NCBI GenBank assembly: GCA_030148625.1
Contig: JASBTC010000148.1
Coordinates: 1 to 14,484 of the forward strand
Direction: 5' to 3'
DNA: 14,484 nt
From: Sphingobium sp.
GTDB taxonomy: Bacteria > Pseudomonadota > Alphaproteobacteria > Sphingomonadales > Sphingomonadaceae
In this document: positions 5,953-12,652 of the stretch, in pieces
Layout: every line of letters begins with the position of its first letter
How positions within the stretch are numbered: position 1 is the stretch's first letter
Program-made: the position numbers and the translations under genes
Notes under the pieces: generated by a model
Database searches by the model: none
Told to the model about the DNA's origin: nothing
The model's input: the letters and a program-made list of their open reading frames with translations, nothing else

Positions 5953-6795
5953 TCACCCCGCCAACAGTTTCGCCAGTCGCGGCGCGACCTCGCGGACGAA
6001 ATAGCGCACGCGCGGTGTGCGTTTCAGATCGGGGTGATACAGCAGCCAGAGTTCGGAGCCGAGCGCGTCGATCGGCCCCTCGACCGGCGCGATCGGCAGG
6101 CCGCGCGCCAGATAGGTCGGCAGCACGGCACGGCCGAGCCCGGCCGAAGCCGCCTGCGCCGCCGCCCACAGGCTGTTCACGCGCAGGCGCGGCGCCGGTT
6201 CCGCCCGCTCGTCCAGCCAGACCGCCGCCGGCACCGCCGACAGGCTCTCGTCGAAGCCGATCCAGGCATCCGCCCCGCCCGGCGCCGCGAACACGGCGAA
6301 GGCGATCTCGCCGATCCGGCGGCCGACCAGCGTCTCGGGCGGCGTGCTTGTCGGCCGCACCGCGATATCGGCCTCACGCCGCGTCATGTCCGCCATGGCA
6401 TTGCCGATGGAAATATCGATCGTCAGTCCGGGATGGTTCGAGATGAAGGGCGCGATCGCCTGGGTCAGCATCGGCAGCACGGTGTCGGTGGTGGTGACCG
6501 ACAGCGTTCCCGACAACCGCCCGTCATGCCCCGCCGCCCTGCGCGCCAGTTCGTCGAGCGTCGCCTGCATCGCATCGGACGCGGCGATCAGCTCCTCGGC
6601 AAAGGGTGTCGGCAGATAGCGGCCGTCGAGCTTTTCGAACAGGCCGAGCCCCAGCCGATCCTCCAGCCGGTGCAGCCGGCGATAGATTGTCGCGACATGC
6701 GTGCCGAGCACCGCCGCCGCGCGAACGGGCCCGCCCGCGCGCGCGATCGTCGCCACCAGGCTGATATCGTCATGCTCGATCATCTTCGCATTCAT
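5953..6795 (-). CDS. LysR-family transcriptional regulator
   Basis: The first ~65 residues form the winged helix-turn-helix: 'DISLVATIARAGGPVRAAAV', 'HVATIYRRLHRLEDRLG' and 'GLFEKLDGRYLPTPFAEEL'. A linker helix and a LysR effector-binding domain follow, with 'LSGTLSVTTTDTVLPML', 'GLTIDISIGNAMADMTRREADIAV' split over the first lobe, and 'AAQAASAGLGRAVLPTYLAR' in the second. At 280 aa it is slightly short but complete. Starts are possible at 6795 and 6783. Neither has a clear Shine-Dalgarno, and the palindrome at 6784-6801 covers the first start, which suggests autorepression. It is transcribed divergently from the azoreductase and in line with DUF3291 and the nitrilase, the classic LysR position for controlling the divergent gene. 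The effector is unknown. Confidence 0.93.
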   Translation of the reverse strand: MNAKMIEHDDISLVATIARAGGPVRAAAVLGTHVATIYRRLHRLEDRLGLGLFEKLDGRYLPTPFAEELIAASDAMQATLDELARRAAGHDGRLSGTLSVTTTDTVLPMLTQAIAPFISNHPGLTIDISIGNAMADMTRREADIAVRPTSTPPETLVGRRIGEIAFAVFAAPGGADAWIGFDESLSAVPAAVWLDERAEPAPRLRVNSLWAAAQAASAGLGRAVLPTYLARGLPIAPVEGPIDALGSELWLLYHPDLKRTPRVRYFVREVAPRLAKLLAG

Positions 6796-6839
6796 GCGAA
6801 GCTGATATGCACTGAAACGTCAAGCCTTTGCATGAATGC
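6784..6839. promoter_or_regulatory. Paired palindromic operators between the LysR and azoreductase genes
   Basis: CTTCGCATTCATGCGAAG at 6784-6801 is an inverted repeat, CTTCGCAT and ATGCGAAG around 2 nt. Its core GCATTCATGC (6788-6797) recurs as its exact reverse complement GCATGAATGC at 6830-6839. The centres are 42 bp apart, about four helical turns, so both would lie on the same face of the DNA. One site overlaps the regulator start, and the other lies 38 nt before the azoreductase ATG. This is the spacing and symmetry expected for a LysR tetramer that bends DNA and controls both directions. Binding is inferred. Confidence 0.65.
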
Positions 6840-6877
6840 GACACTAGATCACCCACACCATCCAACGGGAGATCACC

Positions 6878-7501
6878 ATGCCCACCCTGCTCCATATCGA
6901 AGCCTCGCCGCGCGGCGCGCGATCGGCCTCGACCGCGCTTGCCGCCCCTTTTGCCGATGCGTTCGCGGCGTCGGGCTGGACGATCGACCATCTGCCCTTG
7001 TGGCGCGCGGATCTGCCCGAATTCGACGGTGCGATGCTCGATGCCAAATATGTCCGTCTCGCCGGCAAGCCGCATGATCCGGAACAGGCCCGGGCATGGG
7101 CGAATGTCGAGGCGCTGGTCGATCGGCTGCGCCGCGCCGACCGGCTGCTGCTGTCGACGCCGATGTGGAATTTCGGCATCCCCTACAAGCTCAAACACTG
7201 GATCGACCTGATCACCCAGCCGGGGCTGAGCTTCAGCTTCGATCCCGCGACGGGCTACACCCCGCTGCTGGCGCCACGCCCGGTGACCGTCATCCTCGCC
7301 AGCGCCGGCGATTATCGCGAGGGCCCGAGCTGGGGCCGCCCCGATCTCGCCAGCGACTATCTCCGCGCCGCATTGGCGTTCATCGGCCTCACCGACGCCG
7401 AGATCGTGCATGCCGGCCCGACGATCGGCGATCCGCAGGCGATGATGACGGCGCGGCTGGCGGCGACCGCACGCCTGTCCGCGATCGCGGCGAAGGCCTA
7501 A
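6878..7501 (+). CDS. azoR: FMN-dependent NADH-azoreductase
   Basis: The 207-aa product is a flavodoxin-fold quinone/azo reductase that transfers electrons from NAD(P)H through FMN to quinones, azo bonds or nitroaromatics. The N-terminal 'LLHIEASPRGARSAS' contains the FMN-phosphate loop (about residues 10-18). 'STPMWNFGIPYKLKHWIDLI' (93-112) is the family hallmark around the flavin. 'QPGLSFSFDPATGYTPLL' and 'ASAGDYREG' complete the fold. The length equals the family norm. GGGAG sits 6-7 nt before the ATG. It is divergent from the LysR gene, and its stop lies 3 nt before the SMR transporter start, so those two are one operon. Quinone or electrophile detoxification is the likely role. Confidence 0.92.
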   Translation: MPTLLHIEASPRGARSASTALAAPFADAFAASGWTIDHLPLWRADLPEFDGAMLDAKYVRLAGKPHDPEQARAWANVEALVDRLRRADRLLLSTPMWNFGIPYKLKHWIDLITQPGLSFSFDPATGYTPLLAPRPVTVILASAGDYREGPSWGRPDLASDYLRAALAFIGLTDAEIVHAGPTIGDPQAMMTARLAATARLSAIAAKA

Positions 7502-7504
7502 GCG

Positions 7505-7831
7505 ATGGGCAATGCCATGGCCTGGGCGATGCTCGTCGCCTCGGGACTGATCGACGTCGCCTGGGCCTATGCGGCGAAACGATCGGCCGGCTTCACCCAT
7601 ATCGGCTGGAGCGCGGTTTCGCTGCTGCTGCTCGCCGCCTTCATCATATTGCTGACGCGCGCGCTGCAAGTCCTGCCGCTCGGCACCGCCTATATCGTCT
7701 GGACCGGGATCGGCGCAGTCGGGTCGCTCGCACTGGGCGCGATCATGTTCGGAGAACCGGCCGGCGGACCACGGCTGGTCTTTGCCGGCATCGTCCTGCT
7801 CGGGATCATCGGGCTCAAGCTGGTCGATTGA
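7505..7831 (+). CDS. SMR-family small exporter, Gdx/SugE-like, with Asp replacing the essential Glu
   Basis: The 108-aa protein has four transmembrane helices and the SMR pattern. 'LPLGTAYIVWTGIGAVGS' (57-74) and 'GIIGLKLVD' at the end match the SugE/Gdx (guanidinium exporter) branch closely. Helix 1 reads 'LVASGLIDVAWAYAAKRSAG', where the proton- and substrate-binding Glu of the family (as in SugE 'GLLEVVWA') is Asp17. In the related EmrE, Glu-to-Asp at this position is known to keep substrate binding but alter proton coupling. The gene begins 3 nt after the azoreductase stop, indicating co-transcription. Its own stop codon lies within the left arm of a large hairpin. Substrate could be guanidinium-type or small cationic compounds. 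Confidence 0.9.
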   Translation: MGNAMAWAMLVASGLIDVAWAYAAKRSAGFTHIGWSAVSLLLLAAFIILLTRALQVLPLGTAYIVWTGIGAVGSLALGAIMFGEPAGGPRLVFAGIVLLGIIGLKLVD

Positions 7832-7873
7832 TACCAGGTTTCGATGAGTTCGACTCATCGAGATCTGGTATCA
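7829..7873. terminator. Large bidirectional hairpin carrying stop codons on both arms
   Basis: Positions 7829-7849 pair with 7853-7873 over 21 bp, with only two G.T wobbles and a TCG loop. The SMR stop TGA forms the first three bases of the left arm. The mirror-image TGA on the minus strand (7873-7871) ends a minus-strand frame. There is no T-run on either side. This arrangement is usual between convergent genes. Confidence 0.75.
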
Positions 7874-7960
7874 GCCCGCGCGGCGCTTGAGCGAACCGAT
7901 CGAGGATGCGTCAGCATCTTCGAGATCGCGTATGACGCCGAGGTTCGTAGCGAAGCGCAT
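7871..7960 (-). pseudogene. Possible 3' remnant of a lost convergent gene
   Basis: A minus-strand frame of 29 codons from ATG 7960 reads 'MRFATNLGVIRDLEDADASS' and then 'IGSLKRRAG', ending at the TGA inside the hairpin. It has good GC3 bias and a protein-like mix of residues. GGGAAA precedes the ATG, so a tiny gene is also possible. Upstream of 7960 the frame turns into a low-complexity shadow of the EamA gene. It could equally be chance coding in the EamA leader. Confidence 0.25.
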
Positions 7961-7983
7961 CCATTTCCCATATTGGCCAGGAC

Positions 7984-8820
7984 ATGCCGTTCGCCGTCTT
8001 CGGAATGATCCTGTTCGCCGCCGCGCTCCATGCGATGTGGAATGCGGTGGTGAAGGGTGGCAGCGATACGCTGCTGACGACGGTGCTGGTGGCGGCATCG
8101 GCCGCTTTGCTTGCGGTCGCCGCCCTGCCCCTGTTGCCCGCGCCGGCCCCGGCGAGCTGGCCGTTCATCGCCGTCTCCGCGCTGTTCCAGATCGTCTATT
8201 TCATCCTGGTCGCCGCCACCTATCGCGTCGCGGACATGAGCCAGACCTATCCGCTGATGCGCGGCAGCGCGCCCCTGCTGGTCGCGCTGGCGAGCACGGC
8301 CTGGATCGGCGAGCCGCTGTCGACGTCCGCCTGGATCGGCGTGGCCGTGATCTGCGCGGGCATATTCGGCATGGCGGCGGACGGACGGCGCGGCGGCAAT
8401 CGGATGGGCCTGCTGCTCGCCCTGCTCAACGCTGTGGTGATCGCCGGCTACACGATGATCGACGGCCTGGGCGTGCGGCGGTCGGGCGCACCTGCTGCCT
8501 ATACGCTGTGGATCTTCCTGCTGACCGGCCTGCCGCTCCTCGGCTGGGCACTGCTGGCGCGGCGGCGCACGCTCGCGGACTATGCCGTGCGCAACTGGCA
8601 TCTCGGGCTGATCGGCGGCGTCGGCACGCTGGCATCCTATGGCCTGGCGCTCTGGGCGATGACCATGGCGCCGGTGGCCGTCGTCGCGGCGCTCAGGGAA
8701 ACATCGATCCTGTTCGGCACCGCGATCGCCGGACTGCTGCTCAAGGAACGGCTAAGCGCGGCGCGGATCGCAGCCGCCTGCGTCATCGCCGCAGGTGCCG
8801 CGATCCTGCGCATGACATGA
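7984..8820 (+). CDS. EamA/DMT-superfamily transporter
   Basis: The 278-aa inner-membrane protein is built of about ten hydrophobic helices in two EamA repeats. Repeat 1 runs from 'FGMILFAAALHAMWNAVVKGG' (written in part) to 'GVAVICAGIFGMAAD' near residue 130. Repeat 2 runs from 'RMGLLLALLNAVVIAGYTMI' to 'AACVIAAGAAILRMT'. Typical motifs are 'ALHAMWNA' in helix 1, 'YRVADMSQTYPLMRGSAPLL' and 'APVAVVAALRETSILFGTA' before the last helices, with a charged 'KERLS' loop. Such proteins export amino acids, metabolites or drugs; the substrate is not predictable. AGGA lies just before the ATG. It may be transcribed from its own promoter, since a large hairpin separates it from the SMR gene. The next gene begins close after or overlapping its stop. 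Confidence 0.9.
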   Translation: MPFAVFGMILFAAALHAMWNAVVKGGSDTLLTTVLVAASAALLAVAALPLLPAPAPASWPFIAVSALFQIVYFILVAATYRVADMSQTYPLMRGSAPLLVALASTAWIGEPLSTSAWIGVAVICAGIFGMAADGRRGGNRMGLLLALLNAVVIAGYTMIDGLGVRRSGAPAAYTLWIFLLTGLPLLGWALLARRRTLADYAVRNWHLGLIGGVGTLASYGLALWAMTMAPVAVVAALRETSILFGTAIAGLLLKERLSAARIAAACVIAAGAAILRMT

Positions 8821-8852
8821 CAATCGGACGCAAGCGTGAAAGGCTGGGCGAC

Positions 8853-9398
8853 ATGAGGATATCGACGCTGATCGCGACCCTGATCGCCTCTTTGCTGCTG
8901 GCCTCCTGCTGGGAGGGAGAGGCCTGGTATGCGGCGAGCGAAGGCGAAACCATTCTTCCCGCCGGCGATTATCGCCTGGTCGAACCCGGCTCGCCCCCGG
9001 AAGGCGACGACATCCTCCGCGTCGCGCTGAATGATGATGGCAGCCAGTCGGTCACCGCCGAAACCCCTTGGCGCATCGTCAGCGTGCCCTTCGGGTCGCC
9101 GGCCGATCGGCGCTATCTCGTCCAGGTGCAGAAGATGGACGGCAAAGGGCATGACGATGGCGCCGCCTTCCTGCTGATGGAGGTCCGCGACGGGCGCTAT
9201 CTGCTCACCATCCTGCCCTGCGGCGGGTCGGTGCGGACGGCGGTCGAGCAATCGGGCGGCTTTGTGAGCAGCGATCCCAACAGCGCATCGACCTGCAATT
9301 TCCGCGACCGGGCGCTGGTCGAGGCACAGCTCAAGGCCTTCCTCGCCGCACCGGACCGCGCAGGCCCCGACATGGAACTGGTCCGGGTCGCCCGCTGA
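8853..9398 (+). CDS. Putative lipoprotein (181 aa)
   Basis: The start 'MRISTLIATLIASLLLASCW' is a lipoprotein signal with lipobox L-A-S-C, Cys19 being the lipidation site. The mature part has alternating beta-like strands ('GDYRLVEPG', 'ILRVALNDDGSQSV', 'RYLVQVQKMD', 'AAFLLMEVRDGRYLLTILPC') and two further cysteines, so it is probably a small beta-barrel or sandwich domain at the outer membrane. No family is recognised. An alternative ATG at 8817 overlaps the EamA stop (ATGA) and would add 12 charged residues. I prefer 8853 because it gives a normal signal length. It is likely co-transcribed with the EamA gene. Confidence 0.8.
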   Translation: MRISTLIATLIASLLLASCWEGEAWYAASEGETILPAGDYRLVEPGSPPEGDDILRVALNDDGSQSVTAETPWRIVSVPFGSPADRRYLVQVQKMDGKGHDDGAAFLLMEVRDGRYLLTILPCGGSVRTAVEQSGGFVSSDPNSASTCNFRDRALVEAQLKAFLAAPDRAGPDMELVRVAR

Positions 9399-9410
9399 GC
9401 ATCCGCGGGC

Positions 9411-9436
9411 GCATCGACAGGATTTCGCGTCGATGC
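9411..9436. repeat. Inverted repeat between the lipoprotein and hydrolase genes
   Basis: GCATCGAC (9411-9418) and GTCGATGC (9429-9436) form a perfect 8-bp stem with a 10-nt loop. It may be a weak terminator for the lipoprotein gene or an operator for the hydrolase gene, which begins 29 nt later. Confidence 0.4.
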
Positions 9437-9465
9437 CATGATCGCCGTCCGGGGGAGGAAGAGCG

Positions 9466-10506
9466 ATGCGGTTTTCGGGATTTGCGGTGACGTTCGGCCT
9501 CGCCTGTGCGGCCATGGCGAGCGCGCAGACCGCGCCGCCCGCCGATCCCCTGCTGGCGCCCTATGTGAAGCCCGGCATCCTGGCGAAGCTGCCCGACGGC
9601 CGCCGCATCCATCTCAACTGCATGGGCCGCGGCGCGCCCTCCGTCATCATGACCGCGGGCCTCGGCGACTGGGGCCAGACCTGGCGCAACGTCCAGCCCG
9701 CCGTCGCGCGCGACAATCATGTCCGCGCCTGTGCCTGGGATCGCGCCGGTTTCGGCTTCAGCGACGGCAGCATGGTGCCGCAAGGCGTCGACAACACGAC
9801 ATCGGATCTCGAGGCCGCGTTGAAAAGCGCCGGGATCAAGGGCCCCTATATCGTCGTCGGCCATTCGCTGGGCGGATATGAGACTTTGCTGTTCAAGGAT
9901 CGCCATCCCAGGCAAGTGATCGGCATGGTGCTGGTCGATCCCAGCATCCCGCATCAGGAAGCCCGCCAGAAAAAGGCCGCCCCCGCGCTCCCCGTCTTCG
10001 CGGCGGAAATCTATGCCGAAATGCGGAAGAAGGCGCAGGGCTGCGCGGCGGCGGTGGCGCGCGGCGCGCTCACCCCGACCTCGCCCGACCCCGACGACTG
10101 CCTGGCCTATCCGCCAAGCTATCCCGGGCCGCTCTCCTCGGCGCTGAAGACGCTCGACATGGATCAGGCGCGCTGGGCGGCGACGATCTCGCTGACCGCC
10201 AATTTCGCGCGCAGCACCGAACTGGTCGCCAATCCCGCGCGCAACTACGGCTCAATGCCGCTCATCGTCCTGTCCGCGCTCAGGATGCAGGATCTGCCCC
10301 CCAACACGCCGCAGGCGGTGTACGACCAGATCCCCGCCTTCCAGGCCGATCTGGCCCAGGCGCATCGCGAATTGGCAGCGCTGTCCTCGCGCGGCGAGAA
10401 CCGCCGCGTCGCCGACGCCTCCCATTATATCCAGGACCAGCGCCCCGACCTGGTGATCGCCGCGATCGGGCAGGTCATTGCAGGGGCCCGGCGGACGGCA
10501 CGATAG
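9466..10506 (+). CDS. Secreted alpha/beta hydrolase
   Basis: The 346-aa product starts with a signal peptide, likely cleaved after 'AMASA' at residue 20. The alpha/beta hydrolase core shows the oxyanion region 'VIMTAGLGDWGQTW' (60-73), 'CAWDRAGFGFSDGS' (89-102), the nucleophile elbow 'VVGHSLGGYET' with Ser134, the strand 'VIGMVLVDPSIPH' (151-163) and the catalytic His320 in 'ADASHYIQDQRPD'. The acid is probably in the 'LSALRMQD' loop near residue 276. The overall architecture matches esterases and epoxide-hydrolase-like enzymes annotated simply as alpha/beta hydrolase. Substrate is unknown. GGGAGGAAG gives a strong ribosome-binding site. The gene is convergent with the serine hydrolase at 10567, and a shared hairpin lies between them. 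Confidence 0.9.
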   Translation: MRFSGFAVTFGLACAAMASAQTAPPADPLLAPYVKPGILAKLPDGRRIHLNCMGRGAPSVIMTAGLGDWGQTWRNVQPAVARDNHVRACAWDRAGFGFSDGSMVPQGVDNTTSDLEAALKSAGIKGPYIVVGHSLGGYETLLFKDRHPRQVIGMVLVDPSIPHQEARQKKAAPALPVFAAEIYAEMRKKAQGCAAAVARGALTPTSPDPDDCLAYPPSYPGPLSSALKTLDMDQARWAATISLTANFARSTELVANPARNYGSMPLIVLSALRMQDLPPNTPQAVYDQIPAFQADLAQAHRELAALSSRGENRRVADASHYIQDQRPDLVIAAIGQVIAGARRTAR

Positions 10507-10522
10507 ACTGCCCGTCGGCCCT

Positions 10523-10551
10523 CTCCTCCCGTCGCTTCGCGACAGGGAGGA
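10523..10551. terminator. Hairpin between convergent genes
   Basis: CCTCCC+GTCGC (10525-10535) pairs with GCGAC+GGGAGG (10539-10550) around a TTC loop, with one bulged A. It lies between the stop codons of two convergent genes, so it probably serves both directions. It resembles a dispersed intergenic palindrome. Confidence 0.65.
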
Positions 10552-10566
10552 AATCACCCGAAACGC

Positions 10567-12114
10567 CTATTTCCGCTTGAAGATGTCGCCGCCGAGCACC
10601 AGCGTCGCGATCTGCCCGTCCGCACCGAAGGTGAAGCCCACCGGGGTCTGGCCGACGACGCTGATCTGGCCCAGGCTGGTCCACCGCGCCTTGAACATGT
10701 CGGCGCGCTCATGGTCGAGCACCGCCGTCGACGCCGGACGCGCGAGCATCAGCTTGCCGTCGGCCAGCGTGATCCGGATATCGCCGAGCAGGTCGCTCAA
10801 ATAGGTGCCGGCATAGCGGTCGAGCGGCAACCGGGTCGGTGCCGCCGCCGCGGCCGGGCTCGCCGCCGCCTTTTCGCGCGCGATCCGGGCCGCGTCGTCG
10901 CTCGTCTTTTTCAGCACGGCACTGTGATCGGTCGCCGGGCCGCCCAGAAAGGCATCGAGCACGCGCAGTTCGACGGCGGTGGCCAGCAAATTGGGCAGGT
11001 TGTTGGTCAGCACGATCACGCCCAGCTTCTTTTCGGGCATCATCGCGATCACGCTCTGCATCCCGTCGATCCCGCCCGAATGCTGGACGATCTTCTGCCC
11101 GCGATATTCCTGCACGCCCCAGCCCAGCCCATATTCGCTGAACTTGAAGATCTTGCCGGGGCCGCCGCGCGGCACGATCTGGCCGGTGTGCATCTCCGCC
11201 AGCGTCGCGGGCGCGATCAGCTGCTTGCCCTCGAACGTGCCGCCGCCCAGTTGCAGCCGCACCCATTGCGCCATGTCGCGCGCGCTGGAATTGATCACGC
11301 CGGCGCCGCCGACATTGTCGATCAGGCGATAGGGGATCGGCACCATCTTGCCGTCGGACAGCGCGTGCGGGGTCGCGACATTGTCCATCCCCTTCAGCTC
11401 GGTGACGCTGGTATTGGTGCGGCGCATGCCCAGCGGTTCGAAGATGCGGCTGGTGATGAACTTGTCATAGCCGATGCCGGTGACCGCGGGCACGATCTCG
11501 CCCGCCGCGATGAACATCTCGTTTTGATACTGGAACTGGTTGCGGAAACCGAGCGACTCGGTCTGGAAACGCAGCCGCCGGATGATCTCCTTGCGGTCGA
11601 AGCCCGATCCGTACCAGAGCCCGCCATTGGTGACGACGCCGGTGCGGTGCGACAACAGGTCGCGCACCGTCGCGTTGCGCGTGACATAGGGATCGTTGAG
11701 CTCGAACGACGGCATATAATCATGCACCGCGCCGTCCCAGGCGATCTTCTTCTCGTCGACCAGCATGCCCAGCGCCGCCGCGGTGAACGCCTTGGTCGTC
11801 GATCCCATCGCAAAGATCGTGTCGGCGTCCACCTTGCCCGGCTTGCCTGCCTCGCGCACGCCGAAGCCCTTGGCATAGACGATCTTGTCGTCCTTCACGA
11901 TCACGATCGACAGCCCCGGTATCTGCCAGGCCTGGCGCGCCTTCTCGATATAGTCGTCCAGCCCCTGCAGCGCGACATCGGTCGCCACCGCATCCGCCGG
12001 CGCCTGGACGGCAGTCTGGGCGCCGGTCTGGGCAGGGGCCGGAATCGCAGGCGCGACCAGCGCCAATGCCGTTGCGGACAGAACGACATGCTTCATTCGC
12101 GCGATCGAGATCAT
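10567..12114 (-). CDS. Secreted serine hydrolase, beta-lactamase/class C fold (S12-like) with C-terminal domain
   Basis: From the ATG at 12114 (515 aa; GGGAGG 9 nt upstream) the protein has a signal peptide ending near 'APAIPAPAQ'. The penicillin-binding/beta-lactamase fold shows S-x-x-K in 'MGSTTKAFT' (Ser105, Lys108), Y-x-N in 'QYQNEMF' (Tyr196, Asn198) and an H-x-G box 'VQHSGGIDG' (345-347) in place of KTG, as is usual for the esterase/peptidase class C branch. An Ala-rich linker ('AAASPAAAAAP') leads at about residue 430 to a small beta domain, 'LDRYAGTYLSDLLGDIRITL', that resembles DUF3471. Such proteins are esterases, D-amino peptidases or lactamase-like hydrolases; true beta-lactam resistance should not be assumed. 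The longer frame from 12153 adds residues unlike a signal peptide. Confidence 0.9.
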   Translation of the reverse strand: MISIARMKHVVLSATALALVAPAIPAPAQTGAQTAVQAPADAVATDVALQGLDDYIEKARQAWQIPGLSIVIVKDDKIVYAKGFGVREAGKPGKVDADTIFAMGSTTKAFTAAALGMLVDEKKIAWDGAVHDYMPSFELNDPYVTRNATVRDLLSHRTGVVTNGGLWYGSGFDRKEIIRRLRFQTESLGFRNQFQYQNEMFIAAGEIVPAVTGIGYDKFITSRIFEPLGMRRTNTSVTELKGMDNVATPHALSDGKMVPIPYRLIDNVGGAGVINSSARDMAQWVRLQLGGGTFEGKQLIAPATLAEMHTGQIVPRGGPGKIFKFSEYGLGWGVQEYRGQKIVQHSGGIDGMQSVIAMMPEKKLGVIVLTNNLPNLLATAVELRVLDAFLGGPATDHSAVLKKTSDDAARIAREKAAASPAAAAAPTRLPLDRYAGTYLSDLLGDIRITLADGKLMLARPASTAVLDHERADMFKARWTSLGQISVVGQTPVGFTFGADGQIATLVLGGDIFKRK

Positions 12115-12177
12115 GATTTGGCGCCTCCCTTTATGGCGCGGACCATCGGCCAAGTCGCAAGATTATGCAACCCATGG

Positions 12178-12203
12178 AGGACAAATTTGTCCTGATCAGA
12201 CAA
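12178..12203. promoter_or_regulatory. Operator-like palindrome cluster upstream of the serine hydrolase
   Basis: AGGACAAATTTGTCCT (12178-12193) is a perfect 16-bp palindrome. Overlapping it, TTGTCCTGATCAGACAA (12187-12203) is a second palindrome, imperfect by one base, centred on TGATCA. Together they give three half-sites of the type TTGTC/GACAA. The cluster lies 64-89 nt before the ATG at 12114, in promoter position. The shape recalls sites of GntR-type regulators, but no regulator gene adjoins it. Confidence 0.55.
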
Positions 12204-12366
12204 TTTTTTCCAAAAACTGATACAAAAAGTTGGTGTCCGAAATTAGTTGCCCCCGCGCACAGACCCTGCCGTTCGCCCGCCACTTTGCGCCCAGCGGGAT
12301 TCCAGTATTTTCAGAAATTCATAAAAATACTATAAATTACATAAACTTAATTCACACCCCTCAATT
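12204..12366. other. AT-rich intergenic segment, no gene
   Basis: This stretch is strikingly AT-rich against its surroundings. It holds runs such as CAATTTTTTCC and CATAAAAATACTATAAAT, and an 8-bp inverted repeat AGTATTTT/AAAATACT (12304-12331). I see no coding frame with protein-like content. It is probably the promoter-upstream region of the serine hydrolase gene, or a scar of transferred DNA. Confidence 0.5.
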
Positions 12367-12456
12367 CTCCGCGTCTCCGCGCCTCCGCGTGAATCCGTCA
12401 ATCTGCAGACGTCGCCCAGGCGAGGATGGTTCGCGCGGAGGCGCGGAGACGCGGAG
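12367..12456. repeat. Palindromic repeat made of CTCCGCGN octamers
   Basis: The left arm 12367-12389 consists of CTCCGCGT, CTCCGCGC and CTCCGCG. It pairs perfectly over 23 nt with 12434-12456; the 44-nt loop has no coding content. This is a dispersed REP-like palindrome type, and translations through it give spurious Arg/Ser-rich frames. Confidence 0.8.
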
Positions 12457-12496
12457 GATCATTCCCAAGCGACACACCGCTTTCGCCACTTCTCCT

Positions 12497-12587
12497 CTTC
12501 GCGCCTTCGCGTCTTCGCGTGAACCTGATGATTTCAACGCAGCCGCCCGAACCCGCATGGCTCACGCGAAGCCGCGAAAGCGCGAAG
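12497..12587. repeat. Palindromic repeat made of CTTCGCGN octamers
   Basis: The left arm 12497-12522 contains CTTCGCGC, CTTCGCGT and CTTCGCGT. It pairs with 12562-12587 over 26 positions with two mismatches. It has the same three-octamer plan as the neighbour at 12367, with T replacing C at the third position of each octamer. Confidence 0.8.
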
Positions 12588-12652
12588 GCCGTTGAGGATG
12601 GAACTTGCACCCTTTCCGCGAAAACCCCGGTCAGCAATGGGGAAAAGCCCCC

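Noticed and set aside
7887..9398. Single 503-codon frame spanning EamA and lipoprotein regions
   Set aside because: Its first part is Arg-rich shadow sequence in another frame of the EamA gene. Only the part from 8853 (lipoprotein signal) is real.
10567..12114. True beta-lactamase (antibiotic resistance)
   Set aside because: The fold and SxxK are shared with class C enzymes, but the HSG box and extra C-terminal domain point to the broad esterase/peptidase branch.
10711..12195. 494-codon plus-strand open frame opposite the serine hydrolase
   Set aside because: Same effect: an antisense shadow of a gene with clear SxxK, YxN and HxG motifs.
12367..12587. CRISPR array or short coding genes
   Set aside because: The repeats are palindromic octamer triplets without regular unique spacers, and the frames through them are repeat-derived low complexity.
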